37,816 bases of DNA from assembly GCF_000598065.1 (NCBI RefSeq), contig NZ_KK082141.1:1256-39071 (forward strand). Direction: 5' to 3'. Each line of letters starts with the position of its first letter. The first letter of the stretch is position 1. The translations under genes and the position numbers were made by a program. Shown piece after piece: positions 1 through 8,049 of this stretch. Under the pieces are notes generated by a model. That model saw only the letters and a list, made by a program, of their open reading frames with translations. It was not told the DNA's origin and ran no database searches. This DNA comes from Paenibacillus darwinianus. Its GTDB lineage: Bacteria; Bacillota; Bacilli; Paenibacillales; Paenibacillaceae.

Positions 1-1108
1 GATTCCCGTCATTCACGAGCCGTGCCGGCGTGGAACGTTCAACGCGATTGCCCTTGCTTCGTCCTACCTTCGGGAACGTATGCAGGTCGCAGATGACGCA
101 ATCATTTGCGTCATGCCGGTTGACTTGTTTGCGCTGGACGACTTCTATGAGATCATCAAGCGTTTGCCTGCGGTGCTCGCCCAATCGGGTGCCGAGCTTG
201 CTCTGATCGGCGCCGCCTCGCTCCATCCGTCCGAGCAATACGGGTATATCGTGCCGAAGCCCGGAGGCGATGCGGAATACCGATCCATTGCGCGTTTTGC
301 GGAAAAGCCCGATAAACGGCAGGCCCGTCGTCTGATTGCGCAGCAAGCGCTCTGGAACTGCGGGATTTTTGCCTTCAAGCTGGAGTTTATGCTGACCATG
401 CTGGAGCGCCGCAAGCTTCCTGTACGCTATAACGAAATAATGGCGATGTTCGAAATGCTGCCCGATGCCAGCTTTGACCGCGAGGTTGTGGAACGGAGCT
501 CCAACGCTGTGGTCGTTCCCTTTGGAGGCCCCTGGCATGATTTGGGCAGCTGGGAGACGTTGACGCAGCAGCTCGCGGAGCCGGTCAACGGAGCGGGCTC
601 GCTCTCCGCCGAAACGGACGATTCCTGTATCGTCAACGAATTGCCGGTTCCCGTGCACGTTATCGGCGGACAGGGCATCATCGTCGCGGCCAGTCCGGAC
701 GGTATTCTCGTGACGAGAAAAGGGCTTAGCAGCGAGATCAAGAAAGCGGTCCCGGATTCGGAATCCGGCCAAGCCGGCAGGTATGATGAAAAGCACTGGG
801 GCTCGCGAACGGTCTATGACCGCAAGCGAGCGGCGGAACATCCGGAGTCGCAAACGTCCAAAGTGACGATGCTGGCGGGCATGCGCACGGCGATTCACGA
901 GCATGCCGGGAAAAAGGAAATTGCGGTTGCCCTGACGGGCTGCGGCGAACTGGAGATCGACGGCGCCTGGCGTTCGTTCAAAGCCGGGGATGTCATTGAA
1001 ATCGAGGCGGGGACGAGGCATCAGATCATGGCCGTTACCGCATTGGAGTATATCGAGGTTCATATAGGCATCGGCCCCGAGGAATATTCTAGCCTGTACG
1101 ATGTGTGA
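1..1108 (+). CDS. manC: mannose-1-phosphate guanylyltransferase, 5' end outside window
   Basis: This enzyme makes GDP-mannose from mannose-1-phosphate and GTP, a precursor for exopolysaccharide and cell-surface sugars. The reading frame is open from base 2, and the translation before the first ATG at 80 (I-P-V-I-H-E-P, then R-G-T-F-N-A-I-A) is typical of the family, so the gene begins upstream and the nucleotide-binding GGxGTRLWP motif is not in view. Visible parts are the catalytic-domain segments C-V-M-P-V-D and Y-G-Y-I-V-P, E-K-P, and W-N-C-G-I-F-A-F. After a short beta-helix-like linker comes a C-terminal cupin domain (H-E-H-A-G-K, then G-D-V-I-E-I-E-A-G-T-R-H-Q) of the kind found in bifunctional ManC/AlgA proteins. 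Whether the cupin half is an active mannose-6-phosphate isomerase cannot be judged here. Confidence 0.9.
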   Translation, partial: IPVIHEPCRRGTFNAIALASSYLRERMQVADDAIICVMPVDLFALDDFYEIIKRLPAVLAQSGAELALIGAASLHPSEQYGYIVPKPGGDAEYRSIARFAEKPDKRQARRLIAQQALWNCGIFAFKLEFMLTMLERRKLPVRYNEIMAMFEMLPDASFDREVVERSSNAVVVPFGGPWHDLGSWETLTQQLAEPVNGAGSLSAETDDSCIVNELPVPVHVIGGQGIIVAASPDGILVTRKGLSSEIKKAVPDSESGQAGRYDEKHWGSRTVYDRKRAAEHPESQTSKVTMLAGMRTAIHEHAGKKEIAVALTGCGELEIDGAWRSFKAGDVIEIEAGTRHQIMAVTALEYIEVHIGIGPEEYSSLYDV

Positions 1109-1187
1109 AAACCGGGCATTCATCCAAGCATTTGGAGGTCATTTGCAATACACTGGTTTTAGCTCATCAGAAGGAGGAATAAGTTCA

Positions 1188-1286
1188 ATGAGTTGCGTAC
1201 CCGGTTTCGGAGGCCTTACTTCCACAGGCGTCATCCTGGTTTTGTTCATCCTGCTCGTCATTGTATCGCGCGCAATGATCTGGTAA
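1188..1286 (+). CDS. YjcZ-family sporulation membrane peptide
   Basis: This is a 32-residue peptide. It has a short glycine-rich head (C-V-P-G-F-G-G) followed by one hydrophobic helix, V-I-L-V-L-F-I-L-L-V-I-V. That layout is characteristic of the tiny YjcZ-type sporulation proteins common in Bacillus and Paenibacillus. The start is fixed by the ribosome binding site AAGGAGG at 1171-1177, ten bases before the ATG. The longer frame from 1101 overlaps manC and has no such site. A hairpin terminator follows within 20 bases, so it is a self-contained unit. The biochemical role of the family is unknown, and a membrane-linked role in spores is inference. Confidence 0.85.
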   Translation: MSCVPGFGGLTSTGVILVLFILLVIVSRAMIW

Positions 1287-1303
1287 TTACGGTCGAATAA
1301 GCA

Positions 1304-1334
1304 GAACGGCTGCTCAGGGCAGCCGTTCCTGTTT
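1304..1334 (+). terminator. Rho-independent terminator after the YjcZ-like gene
   Basis: A perfect 10-base inverted repeat (GAACGGCTGC at 1304-1313 and GCAGCCGTTC at 1319-1328) encloses a 5-base loop and is followed by a modest T-rich stretch, CTGTTT. It separates the plus-strand gene from the convergent murI. Confidence 0.75.
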
Positions 1335-1355
1335 ATAAGCTTGTTCAGGCCCGCG

Positions 1356-2153
1356 TTAAAGCGCGTCTTCGGTACGGAAGACGTTCCCCCGGATGAACTC
1401 AAGTGCGAAGCGCATTTTCTCCAGATAGGCGGGATCTCCGCCGGAGCACATGAACCGGACGTTTCCCCCGCCAAGGCCGTTGTCCGCGATCCCGAAACGA
1501 TGCAGCAGCGCAGTCAGCCGTTTCACGGTTCCCGCATTGCCGTCGACGATCCGGATATGCGGCGGCAGCATGCCGCGAAGAATATCGGTATAGAACGGAT
1601 AATGGGTACAGCCCAGCACGATGATGCCGTAATCGTCCAGGTTATAGGGAGACAGCTTGGTCAGGAAATAATCTTTCATAACAGCCTTATCGAATTGCAG
1701 GTCTTCGCAATAACGGACAAGCTCCGGCATCGGCAGCGAATCGACGATTCCCCGTTCGTCCACACGGGATACGAGCGCGTAATATTTAGGCAGCTGCAGG
1801 GTTAAAGGTGTAGCGAACACCAGCACTCTTTTTCCTGTCGCACGGTTCATTTCCACCGCCGGCTTAACGGCCGGCTCCATCCCGACTACCGGAATGGAAT
1901 ACAGCGTCCGCAGCTCCTCCACGGCAATGCTGGTAGCCGTATTGCACGCGACGACAAGCGCATCGATGCCTTCTTGGATCATCGCCGCTATGGCCTCGTG
2001 GATGAACGCTTTGACTTCTTCCATCGATTTGGTGCCGTAAGGAACATGGAGCGTATCCGCCATATACAAATAATTCTGGGCCGGGAGGCGCCGGAGCGAT
2101 TCCGCCAGCACCGACAGTCCGCCGATCCCCGAATCAAAAAAACCGATTGTCAT
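1356..2153 (-). CDS. murI: glutamate racemase
   Basis: This cofactor-independent enzyme converts L-glutamate to D-glutamate for peptidoglycan. The 265-residue length is normal. The N-terminus carries the family signature F-F-D-S-G-I-G-G-L with the catalytic-site Asp7. The two catalytic cysteines are Cys70 in V-A-C-N-T-A-T-S and Cys182 in G-C-T-H-Y-P. The H-V-P-Y-G substrate-pocket motif is also present. The ATG at 2153 is preceded by a weak AGGA site ten bases upstream. The gene stands alone and converges with the YjcZ-like peptide gene. An extended -10 promoter and a possible short leader ORF lie in its upstream region. Confidence 0.95.
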   Translation of the reverse strand: MTIGFFDSGIGGLSVLAESLRRLPAQNYLYMADTLHVPYGTKSMEEVKAFIHEAIAAMIQEGIDALVVACNTATSIAVEELRTLYSIPVVGMEPAVKPAVEMNRATGKRVLVFATPLTLQLPKYYALVSRVDERGIVDSLPMPELVRYCEDLQFDKAVMKDYFLTKLSPYNLDDYGIIVLGCTHYPFYTDILRGMLPPHIRIVDGNAGTVKRLTALLHRFGIADNGLGGGNVRFMCSGGDPAYLEKMRFALEFIRGNVFRTEDAL

Positions 2154-2197
2154 AGGTTATCGATTCCTAACGTTTGGAGTGGATGAAACAACAGGCT

Positions 2198-2242
2198 TTA
2201 CCGGCGCGGCAGCGCGACTGTTTTTCCCCGTATGTTATGCAT
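2198..2242 (-). CDS. possible 14-residue leader peptide upstream of murI
   Basis: A short frame encoding M-H-N-I-R-G-K-T-V-A-L-P-R-R lies between the predicted murI promoter and murI. It has a better ribosome binding site (AAGGAG seven bases before the ATG) than murI itself. The peptide resembles no family I know. It may be a regulatory leader, a bona fide micropeptide or a chance frame. Confidence 0.3.
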   Translation of the reverse strand: MHNIRGKTVALPRR

Positions 2243-2297
2243 TTCGTTTCTCCTTATCTATTATCTGTGGGAAAATGCGAGATGCAAGATACAGAGA

Positions 2298-2306
2298 ATT
2301 ATAACA
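2298..2306 (-). promoter_or_regulatory. extended -10 promoter for murI
   Basis: Read on the minus strand this is TGTTATAAT, a consensus TGn extended -10 with a perfect TATAAT. No good -35 is visible, as is usual for extended -10 promoters. It would give a 5' untranslated region of roughly 140 bases before murI. Confidence 0.5.
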
Positions 2307-2433
2307 TAGGGAAATAGTCGGCTGCCATTGGAAACCGGCGGCAGTTTATCCGGCTTCTAAGCAGCCTTGAAGGACCTGTCATATTTTCCCCGGCAATTCA
2401 TTTCCTACACCGAGACATTATGTCCAATCGGGC

Positions 2434-2464
2434 AATAGAAGAAGCAGGCACCTTTGGCACCTGC
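2434..2464 (-). terminator. terminator downstream of the CNNM/HlyC-type transporter gene
   Basis: On the minus-strand RNA the arms GCAGGUGCC and GGUGCCUGC form a 9-pair stem with an AAA loop, using two G-U wobbles, and are followed by TTCTTCTATTG. On the plus strand the same positions would be C-A mismatches, so the element is directional and belongs to the minus-strand gene ending at 2529. Confidence 0.7.
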
Positions 2465-2528
2465 CTTCCTGATTATATTCAGCTATTGGCCGCGTCGACC
2501 GCGTAGCGGGTCGGCGGTACTACTCAAC

Positions 2529-3845
2529 CTATCCCGACACCTCATCATTCGCCAAACGCAGCACTTTCACCTTGCCGATCCTTTTCTCGTCGACGACCTC
2601 GACCTTGAATATGAATCCGCCCGACTCAATCGCGGGCTGCTCGCCTTCGGACGGGATGCGTCCCAATTGGCCGATAATAAAACCGCTCAACGTATCATAG
2701 TCCTCGATCGGAAGCTCGATGTTCAACAGCTCTTTGACTTCGCGTAAGCTGACAATGCCGTTAATCATGAACGTATTGTCGTCAAGGCTCTCGATTTCCT
2801 TCTCTTCATCATCATGTTCGTCGAAAATGTTCCCGACGATCTCCTCGATCAAATCCTCGATCGTCACGATGCCGGCCATCCCGCCATATTCATCAATGGC
2901 GACGGCCAGATGAACCTTGTTCTTCTGAAGATCTTTCAGCAGCTCATCCGTCCGCTTGGAGGCAGGAACGAAATAAGGCGCCCGGATGATCTTGCTTAAA
3001 TCAAATGATTCTGCGGCTCTGGTATCAATGTATTTAATCAGATCCTTAACGTGCAGGATGCCGACCACATTGTCGATCTCGCCTTCATAGACCGGGAGAC
3101 GCGTAAATTTCTCCACCTGCACGAGGGCCGTCAGTTCGCCGAGTGTCAGGTCGTGCGGGATGCAGACCACATTCGTTCGGTGTGTGAAAATATCGGATAC
3201 CGTCTTGTTGTCGAACTCGAAAATGTTATTGATCATCATTTTTTCGTTTTCCTGGATGGCGCCGCTCTCCTTGCCTACATCCACCATCATCCGGATTTCC
3301 TCTTCGGTCACCTGTTCCTTATTCGCATTCGGATCGACCCCGAACATACGGACAATCATATTGGTCGAGAGTGTCAGCAATTTGACGAACGGCGAGGACA
3401 CCTTCAGCAGAAGCGTCAGCGGTGTTGCGGCAAACATGGAGATCGCTTCCGCTTTCTGCATAGCCAGGCGTTTCGGGACAAGCTCGCCCAGCACCAGCGT
3501 GAAATAAGAAAGGACGAGCGTAATCAGAATCAGCGAGACCGTCTCCAGGATGTTCTGCCCGAGCGGAACTCCGGCATTGTACAGAAACTCCGCCAGACGT
3601 CCGGCAAACCGGTCGCCGGCGAAGGCGCTCGCCAGAAAACCCGCCAAGGTGATGCCGATCTGAATCGTGGCCAGAAAGCGGCTTGGTTCGCTTAGCAGGT
3701 TATACAGCAGCTTTGCTTTTTTGTGACCCGACTCCGCCATTGTTTTTACTTTGTTGTCGTTAAGCGAGATCAAGGCGATTTCGGAAGCAGCGAAAAAAGC
3801 GTTTAATACGATAAGTAAGAATAGCACTAGAAGTTCTATGTACAA
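2529..3845 (-). CDS. CNNM/CorC-HlyC family transporter (hemolysin-like, MpfA type)
   Basis: This membrane protein belongs to the family of divalent-cation (mainly Mg2+) exporters that includes B. subtilis YhdP/MpfA. The order of domains is classical. A DUF21/CNNM membrane domain (about residues 1-195, starting L-N-A-F-F-A-A-S-E-I-A-L) is followed by a pair of CBS domains (about 210-330, D-I-F-T-H-R, then Y-G-G-M-A-G-I-V-T-I-E-D-L-I-E-E-I-V-G). A C-terminal CorC/HlyC domain ends the protein. The open frame extends to a GTG at 3857, but its GGAGG abuts that codon. The same GGAGGGTGA motif sits at workable distance from the TTG at 3845, which I take as the start. It lies 40 bases downstream of the HD-GYP gene and is probably co-transcribed with it. 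Confidence 0.88.
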   Translation of the reverse strand: MYIELLVLFLLIVLNAFFAASEIALISLNDNKVKTMAESGHKKAKLLYNLLSEPSRFLATIQIGITLAGFLASAFAGDRFAGRLAEFLYNAGVPLGQNILETVSLILITLVLSYFTLVLGELVPKRLAMQKAEAISMFAATPLTLLLKVSSPFVKLLTLSTNMIVRMFGVDPNANKEQVTEEEIRMMVDVGKESGAIQENEKMMINNIFEFDNKTVSDIFTHRTNVVCIPHDLTLGELTALVQVEKFTRLPVYEGEIDNVVGILHVKDLIKYIDTRAAESFDLSKIIRAPYFVPASKRTDELLKDLQKNKVHLAVAIDEYGGMAGIVTIEDLIEEIVGNIFDEHDDEEKEIESLDDNTFMINGIVSLREVKELLNIELPIEDYDTLSGFIIGQLGRIPSEGEQPAIESGGFIFKVEVVDEKRIGKVKVLRLANDEVSG

Positions 3846-3885
3846 ATTTCTTCTCACCCTCCAACTATCTTGTGATGATTCAGAT

Positions 3886-4920
3886 TCAGGCCATGACCGC
3901 TTCGATAAACACCGTCATTTGCTTCGCCAGATCCACTTCGGTTATTTCGAACTCGTCATCGTTGGTCCGGACGATCCTGACGACCGGTCGTCCTGGAAGA
4001 CCGCGGTGCTGGCGCACGACAACACCTGTTTCCTTGGTCGATAGGCGAACTGCGGTTCCGTTCGGATATACGGAAATAATACGCGTGAATTCGACAAGTG
4101 TTTCATGATCCAGCTCCTGCTCCGACATCGCCATCAGCTCCTCGCACGCTTCATGCGGCAGCAGGCCTTTGTCGTTAAGCGTGTTGATCAGGTTATCGTA
4201 CTTGTTGGCGACGGCAACAATCTTGGCGAACAAATGGATCGCATCTCCGGTCAATCCCCGCGGTAACCCTCGGCCGTCGACCCGTTCGTGGTGCTGCAGG
4301 GCGATATGAGCAGTCAACAGGCTGAATTCACGCTTGTTCTTCAGGAGCTCGTAGCCGCGCCATGTATGGTGCCTTTTCACGTCCTTCGGCTCATCGCCGA
4401 TCGACGCTTGTGCTTGTCCGTTCTTTCCCACATCATGAAGCAGCGCGCCGATGGCCAGATCCTTCAATTGGCTGTAATTCATGCCCATGTTGATCCCGAT
4501 GAGCGTCGAGATGAGACAGACGTTCATGGCATGAACATATTGTGCATTCTCCGCAGTGCGGATATCCGACAACTGGACGAGCAACTCTTTGTTACTCATC
4601 ACATCGTCCAGGATGCGGCCCACGCTGACGCCGATATTTTTGGGGCTCCATTCCTTGCCTGAACGGATCGCTTCAAAAGCGCCGTTCATCTCGCGCATAA
4701 CCGCCTGCTTCGTGGCGTCGCTCAGAATATCGTCCGTATCGATATCCTCATAGGCCTTATCCTGGATATAGAGCATGGTGACGCCGATACGATTAAGGGT
4801 GTTAATCATATATACCGTTAATTGAATGCCGGCCGATAAAAGCGGTGTTCCGCCACCGGAGTAGATCGTTTTACCGAGAAACTGGCCTTGCTCCACACTA
4901 TCGATACTCACATATTTCAT
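3886..4920 (-). CDS. HD-GYP domain protein, probable c-di-GMP phosphodiesterase
   Basis: HD-GYP proteins hydrolyse cyclic di-GMP at a two- or three-metal centre. The metal-binding motifs are visible: H-D-V-G-K at residues 162-166, a histidine pair in K-R-H-H, H-H-E at 210-212 and D-G-R-G-L-P at 215-220. The diagnostic GYP is changed to GLP, a natural variant whose effect on activity is unknown. The N-terminal 150 residues resemble the helical or sensory segment found in Bacillales members and have no transmembrane helix, so the protein is cytoplasmic. The ATG has an AGGAG site seven bases upstream. The gene leads an apparent two-gene unit with the transporter gene downstream. Confidence 0.85.
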   Translation of the reverse strand: MKYVSIDSVEQGQFLGKTIYSGGGTPLLSAGIQLTVYMINTLNRIGVTMLYIQDKAYEDIDTDDILSDATKQAVMREMNGAFEAIRSGKEWSPKNIGVSVGRILDDVMSNKELLVQLSDIRTAENAQYVHAMNVCLISTLIGINMGMNYSQLKDLAIGALLHDVGKNGQAQASIGDEPKDVKRHHTWRGYELLKNKREFSLLTAHIALQHHERVDGRGLPRGLTGDAIHLFAKIVAVANKYDNLINTLNDKGLLPHEACEELMAMSEQELDHETLVEFTRIISVYPNGTAVRLSTKETGVVVRQHRGLPGRPVVRIVRTNDDEFEITEVDLAKQMTVFIEAVMA

Positions 4921-5011
4921 GAAAAGTCTCCTGTATCAGCTCGCTGAATTAATCCGCCTATCTTGATTATCGGCAAACGAAGGCGTACCGTTTAACGGCT
5001 CGGCGGCCTTC

Positions 5012-5310
5012 TTACTCCACGTCAAAATCGAAGTAGCGGTCCGGGAACGGTTCTCCCTCAAGGGTGTAATGCCACCATTCCTTACTGTAAGGCTTGAAGC
5101 CGTGTTTGATCATTGCGTTCTTGGCAGGTTGCGGTTAGCCGTTTGTTGGGCCGTGATCCGCTTAGTACCATGATGCGAAATCGGGTCGAAAAAGTCAAAT
5201 ATGCTCCCCATGTCGACCGGCTTGCCCGTTCGGGCGTCCACCAGCGTCAAATCGACCGTGCTGCTCCGCGTGAATGGCCCATTGCGTTACCTCCAGGGCG
5301 TATAGCCGCA
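5012..5310 (-). pseudogene. remnant of a VanX-like D-Ala-D-Ala dipeptidase (peptidase M15D)
   Basis: The minus strand reads the C-terminal half of a VanX/DdpX-type zinc dipeptidase in three different frames. The end is clear: S-K-E-W-W-H-Y-T-L, then P-F-P-D-R-Y-F-D-F before the stop at 5012. It includes the catalytic glutamate and zinc histidine of E-W-W-H. Upstream, in another frame, lies V-D-L-T-L-V-D-A-R-T-G-K-P-V-D-M-G. This is the segment that follows the H-S-R-G motif, which is itself displaced by one missing base near 5260. A G-Y-T-P-W-R piece near 5300 is all that remains further upstream. At least two frameshifts plus N-terminal loss make it non-functional. Confidence 0.75.
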
Positions 5311-5312
5311 TG

Positions 5313-5993
5313 TTATTTCATGAATCTGGGGAAAAGCCGAATGATCCGCTGCGCATAGGCCTCGAGATTAACGTCCGCTTCATCCAGTTTCACGTATCCA
5401 TTCTTGACCGCTTCGAGCGCCCAGACCGGTATTTTCCTACCTTCGATCATTTTGTAAAATAGGCGGTAAGCCCACACCAGATGCTCCCAACGGTTATCGT
5501 TGCCCTCCAACACATACTCGGAAACGTCCAGCACCTTGCCCCGTCCGTTCTGCAGGATAACGTTCTTTAAGTGAATATCCCGCGGGTTCAAGCTGCGGGA
5601 ACGCACAAGCGCCCGCGCTTCTTCCACATCGAGAATGGCTTGTTCCGGAATGGGTACACCTTGAACCAGACAGTCATACAGCGTAGTGCCGGACTCCAGG
5701 CTTAATACCAGATAGTTGCGGCCGTCCCCGAAGCAGTGTGGAAAATAAGGAATACCCGCAAGCCGCTCATAAACGCCGGCTTCTATCTCCTTTTTATTCA
5801 GCGCAATATCCGAGTACAGTTTAAAAGCATAGCCCGGCGCGCTGTCGCAGGTGAATACGGCGGCGTCCGTTCCAATCCCGATGCATTGGACGCCCTCCGT
5901 CATCCCCGCAATGACAACCGGCTCATTCTGTTCACTCCCGGTCACCGTAATCAAACGCAGTTCCTTATCGGCCTTGGTCCATTCCGTGCGCAT
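5313..5993 (-). CDS. YrzF-like serine/threonine protein kinase-fold protein
   Basis: This 226-residue cytoplasmic protein has a reduced eukaryotic-like kinase fold. It shows a glycine-loop-like G-I-G-T-D-A-A-V-F and a lysine in Y-A-F-K-L-Y. A degenerate catalytic loop N-P-R-D-I-H-L-K-N-V-I-L follows, and then V-L-D-V-S-E-Y replaces the usual DFG. This pattern matches the small YrzF/YbdM-type kinases of Bacillales, whose substrates are poorly known. The start has an AGGGGG site about eight bases upstream and an extended -10 promoter 30 bases further. It is monocistronic, with the VanX remnant directly behind it. Kinase activity is inferred from the fold and not demonstrated. Confidence 0.75.
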   Translation of the reverse strand: MRTEWTKADKELRLITVTGSEQNEPVVIAGMTEGVQCIGIGTDAAVFTCDSAPGYAFKLYSDIALNKKEIEAGVYERLAGIPYFPHCFGDGRNYLVLSLESGTTLYDCLVQGVPIPEQAILDVEEARALVRSRSLNPRDIHLKNVILQNGRGKVLDVSEYVLEGNDNRWEHLVWAYRLFYKMIEGRKIPVWALEAVKNGYVKLDEADVNLEAYAQRIIRLFPRFMK

Positions 5994-6030
5994 GTTTCAA
6001 CACCCCCTCTTGCTGCAGGTCCTGCCGAAT

Positions 6031-6039
6031 ATTATAGCA
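6031..6039 (-). promoter_or_regulatory. extended -10 promoter for the YrzF-like gene
   Basis: Read on the minus strand the site is TGCTATAAT, a TGn extended -10 with a perfect TATAAT. It lies 38 bases upstream of the start codon, giving a leader of about 30 bases that contains only the ribosome binding site. Confidence 0.55.
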
Positions 6040-6147
6040 AAGAATCGCCGGCAACATTGAAGCGTCAACCATTTGTTAGCCGCTCATTACTATATTCGCT
6101 TTTGACGCCTTGTATCCTGTCTGATCCCGGAGACGGAAAATTCACTC

Positions 6148-6177
6148 AAAAAGGCTATGGGACAGGTTCCCATAGCC
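6148..6177 (-). terminator. terminator of the SH3/glucosaminidase gene
   Basis: A perfect 10-base stem (GGCTATGGGA at 6153-6162 with TCCCATAGCC at 6168-6177) has a 5-base loop. On the minus strand it is followed by TTTTTGAGTG, so it terminates the gene that ends at 6227. Confidence 0.85.
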
Positions 6178-6226
6178 GAATCATTTTCCGATTGCGTTAT
6201 ATAGAGCCGGCACCGATTTCGGTATG

Positions 6227-7282
6227 TCAGAGCTTTCGATAATCGCTTTTCATGATGCCTTTGACCAATCCCGGCCAACCCGGGTTAACCGGACAATATT
6301 TCCCGGCAACCTTCTCAATCGTCGCATACCCCTGCCCGACGTAGTTTTTCGCGATAAGTTGTCCGAACTTTCGGATGCTGTCTCCCTTCGTTTCGAAGGA
6401 GAGCGCTCCACTCCTAGCCATTAATCCGAACAGGTTGTTTTTATTTCGGGCCAATCGGCTCTTGCCGTTGCCGCTCTCCAGCTTCATGACCGCAATCGTG
6501 AAGTAAGCATTGATGCCGTATTCGTTTTCGATTTCCAGAATCGCTTGTTCCAATCCCTGCTCGGCAAGCGCCGTATTCGTCAACAGGTCGGCAATGTGGG
6601 ATTCCGTTAGCCCGGATCTGGAGTTCACGGCGGAAGACGGCTTTTGAACATTTCCCAGCTTATGTATAGCGATAGCCGGCTCCGGTTTGACCTCCGTACG
6701 AGCGCCCGGCGGCATTGTGGCGGACAACACGGCGACTTGTCCGGAAACCTTGCCGGTTAGGCTTGCCGGCTGCACATATTTACCGGAAACGTATCCTTCG
6801 CCCGCCAGCTTGAACCAACCGTTGCCGGTTGCCGAAACGACGTCAAGCACGGCGCCTTTCTCGGCCACCCGTATGATGTCGGAGCTCAAATCGGCATTTG
6901 CCCGGACGTTCAGATGATAGGCTGTGACTTTATAGCGTTTGGCGGCGGGCGACGGCGGCAGCGGCCGTGCCGGCGTGTCAAGCGACTTGGCCACCGAATC
7001 CGCGCTGGCGGCGGCGCTGACAGATGACAAGGCTAGGGTCCCAACGGGCTCGGTCGGCTTCCGCAAGGCCGCAGCGGCGGACACAGGCGGCGGAACCGGT
7101 TTTTGCTGCGACTTTTCGGGCTTTCGTCCCTCGACTGCGGTCAACAGAGACGCCGCATAAGCATTAGCTGCCGATGGCTCGTTTTCCGTGGTTGCAACCA
7201 GCATGCCCGTCGTCAGAATCAGAATAAAGATCGCGCTCAATACGCAAACGAACTGTAACGACCGATTCTTTTTACTGTACAT
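6227..7282 (-). CDS. secreted or membrane-anchored SH3-domain N-acetylglucosaminidase
   Basis: This is a probable cell-wall hydrolase that cleaves the glycan strands of peptidoglycan. An N-terminal hydrophobic segment (F-V-C-V-L-S-A-I-F-I-L-I-L) acts as signal peptide or anchor. A proline/alanine-rich linker follows. Next is a bacterial SH3 domain (L-N-V-R-A-N-A-D-L-S-S-D to G-Y-V-S-G-K-Y-V), and a C-terminal GH73-type glucosaminidase domain ends the protein. The likely catalytic glutamate lies in M-K-L-E-S-G-N-G, followed by N-N-L-F-G-L. The open frame begins at a GTG at 7291. The AAGAGGTG ribosome binding site is best spaced for the second of two adjacent ATGs, at 7282. It is a single gene with its own terminator. 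Confidence 0.85.
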   Translation of the reverse strand: MYSKKNRSLQFVCVLSAIFILILTTGMLVATTENEPSAANAYAASLLTAVEGRKPEKSQQKPVPPPVSAAAALRKPTEPVGTLALSSVSAAASADSVAKSLDTPARPLPPSPAAKRYKVTAYHLNVRANADLSSDIIRVAEKGAVLDVVSATGNGWFKLAGEGYVSGKYVQPASLTGKVSGQVAVLSATMPPGARTEVKPEPAIAIHKLGNVQKPSSAVNSRSGLTESHIADLLTNTALAEQGLEQAILEIENEYGINAYFTIAVMKLESGNGKSRLARNKNNLFGLMARSGALSFETKGDSIRKFGQLIAKNYVGQGYATIEKVAGKYCPVNPGWPGLVKGIMKSDYRKL

Positions 7283-7477
7283 CATATCCACCTCTTACCG
7301 ATCAGTTTTTGGACTCGCTTCATTCCGCCATGCGACGCGGCCGCCGCAGATACCATAGATTGTACAGAGTGGCGGAGGAAAAGCTTGTCAAACCGTCGGT
7401 GATTTTTAGCGGTTAATTTGTCAAACAACAAGTAGGCTTTGTCAGATTTATTGCAATCGGAACGCAAATACCGGCGC

Positions 7478-7507
7478 TTGATTTGCGGAAAGAGTCGAAC
7501 TTATAAT
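7478..7507 (+). promoter_or_regulatory. sigma-A-type promoter of the four-cysteine small protein gene
   Basis: TTGATT at 7478-7483 and a perfect TATAAT at 7502-7507 are separated by 18 bases. They lie 65 bases upstream of the ATG at 7572. The 7292-7477 stretch between this promoter and the divergent wall hydrolase gene shows no gene. Confidence 0.65.
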
Positions 7508-7571
7508 GAAATCAATCAGGACCCATTTAGACTTGAATTCAACTTTTATGCAGTAGATCTGAGGGAGTCAT

Positions 7572-7760
7572 ATGTCCGATACACAGCGCATCAATTGCAT
7601 GAACTGCCGGTTTTACTTCGTGACCTGGGATCCTAACTTTCCGCGGGGATGTAAAGCGTACGAATTCAAAACGCGAAGCATGCCCAGTGCGGCGGTTTTA
7701 TCTTCGTCCGGGCAGCCCTGCATGAAGTTCCAACCTAAGTCCAACAGGCAGAAGGGCTAA
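7572..7760 (+). CDS. small four-cysteine protein, conserved family of unknown function
   Basis: This is a 62-residue soluble protein. It belongs to a small family seen across bacteria that databases often mislabel as uracil-DNA glycosylase. Its conserved features are visible: C-M-N-C near residue 9, W-D-P-N-F-P-R-G-C-K-A-Y-E-F, and S-S-G-Q-P-C-M-K-F. The four cysteines (C-x2-C plus two singles) suggest a small zinc-binding fold, which is inference. The start has a GAGGGAG site four bases upstream and a good promoter. The next 290 bases (7761-8049) show nothing I can support. Confidence 0.75.
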   Translation: MSDTQRINCMNCRFYFVTWDPNFPRGCKAYEFKTRSMPSAAVLSSSGQPCMKFQPKSNRQKG

Positions 7761-8049
7761 GCCGCATCTTTAAGATGTGGATTGCCCAAGTATTCCAATC
7801 GCGGGAAAAGGCCGGATTCTTCCGCCCAAAACCTGCAGGGGAGAGAGAAACCGACCAGTGAAAACGGGGTAATATCGAGAATGGCGTTTCTTTTAATTCC
7901 GAGCCTATGTTTAGATGGATTAGCCAATCCATTTCCAAAAAACGGACTACAAATGCCTCAATTACCAACGTATTCGAAGCCGGCACAACAAATAGCCGTC
8001 CGGTTCACCGTACGGATCTCGCCAACCTCAGCCTGTCATTAGAGCCGCT

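Noticed and set aside
3846-3857. GTG start at 3857 for the CNNM/HlyC-type gene
   Set aside because: GGAGG directly abuts that codon with no spacer. The TTG at 3845 has usable spacing.
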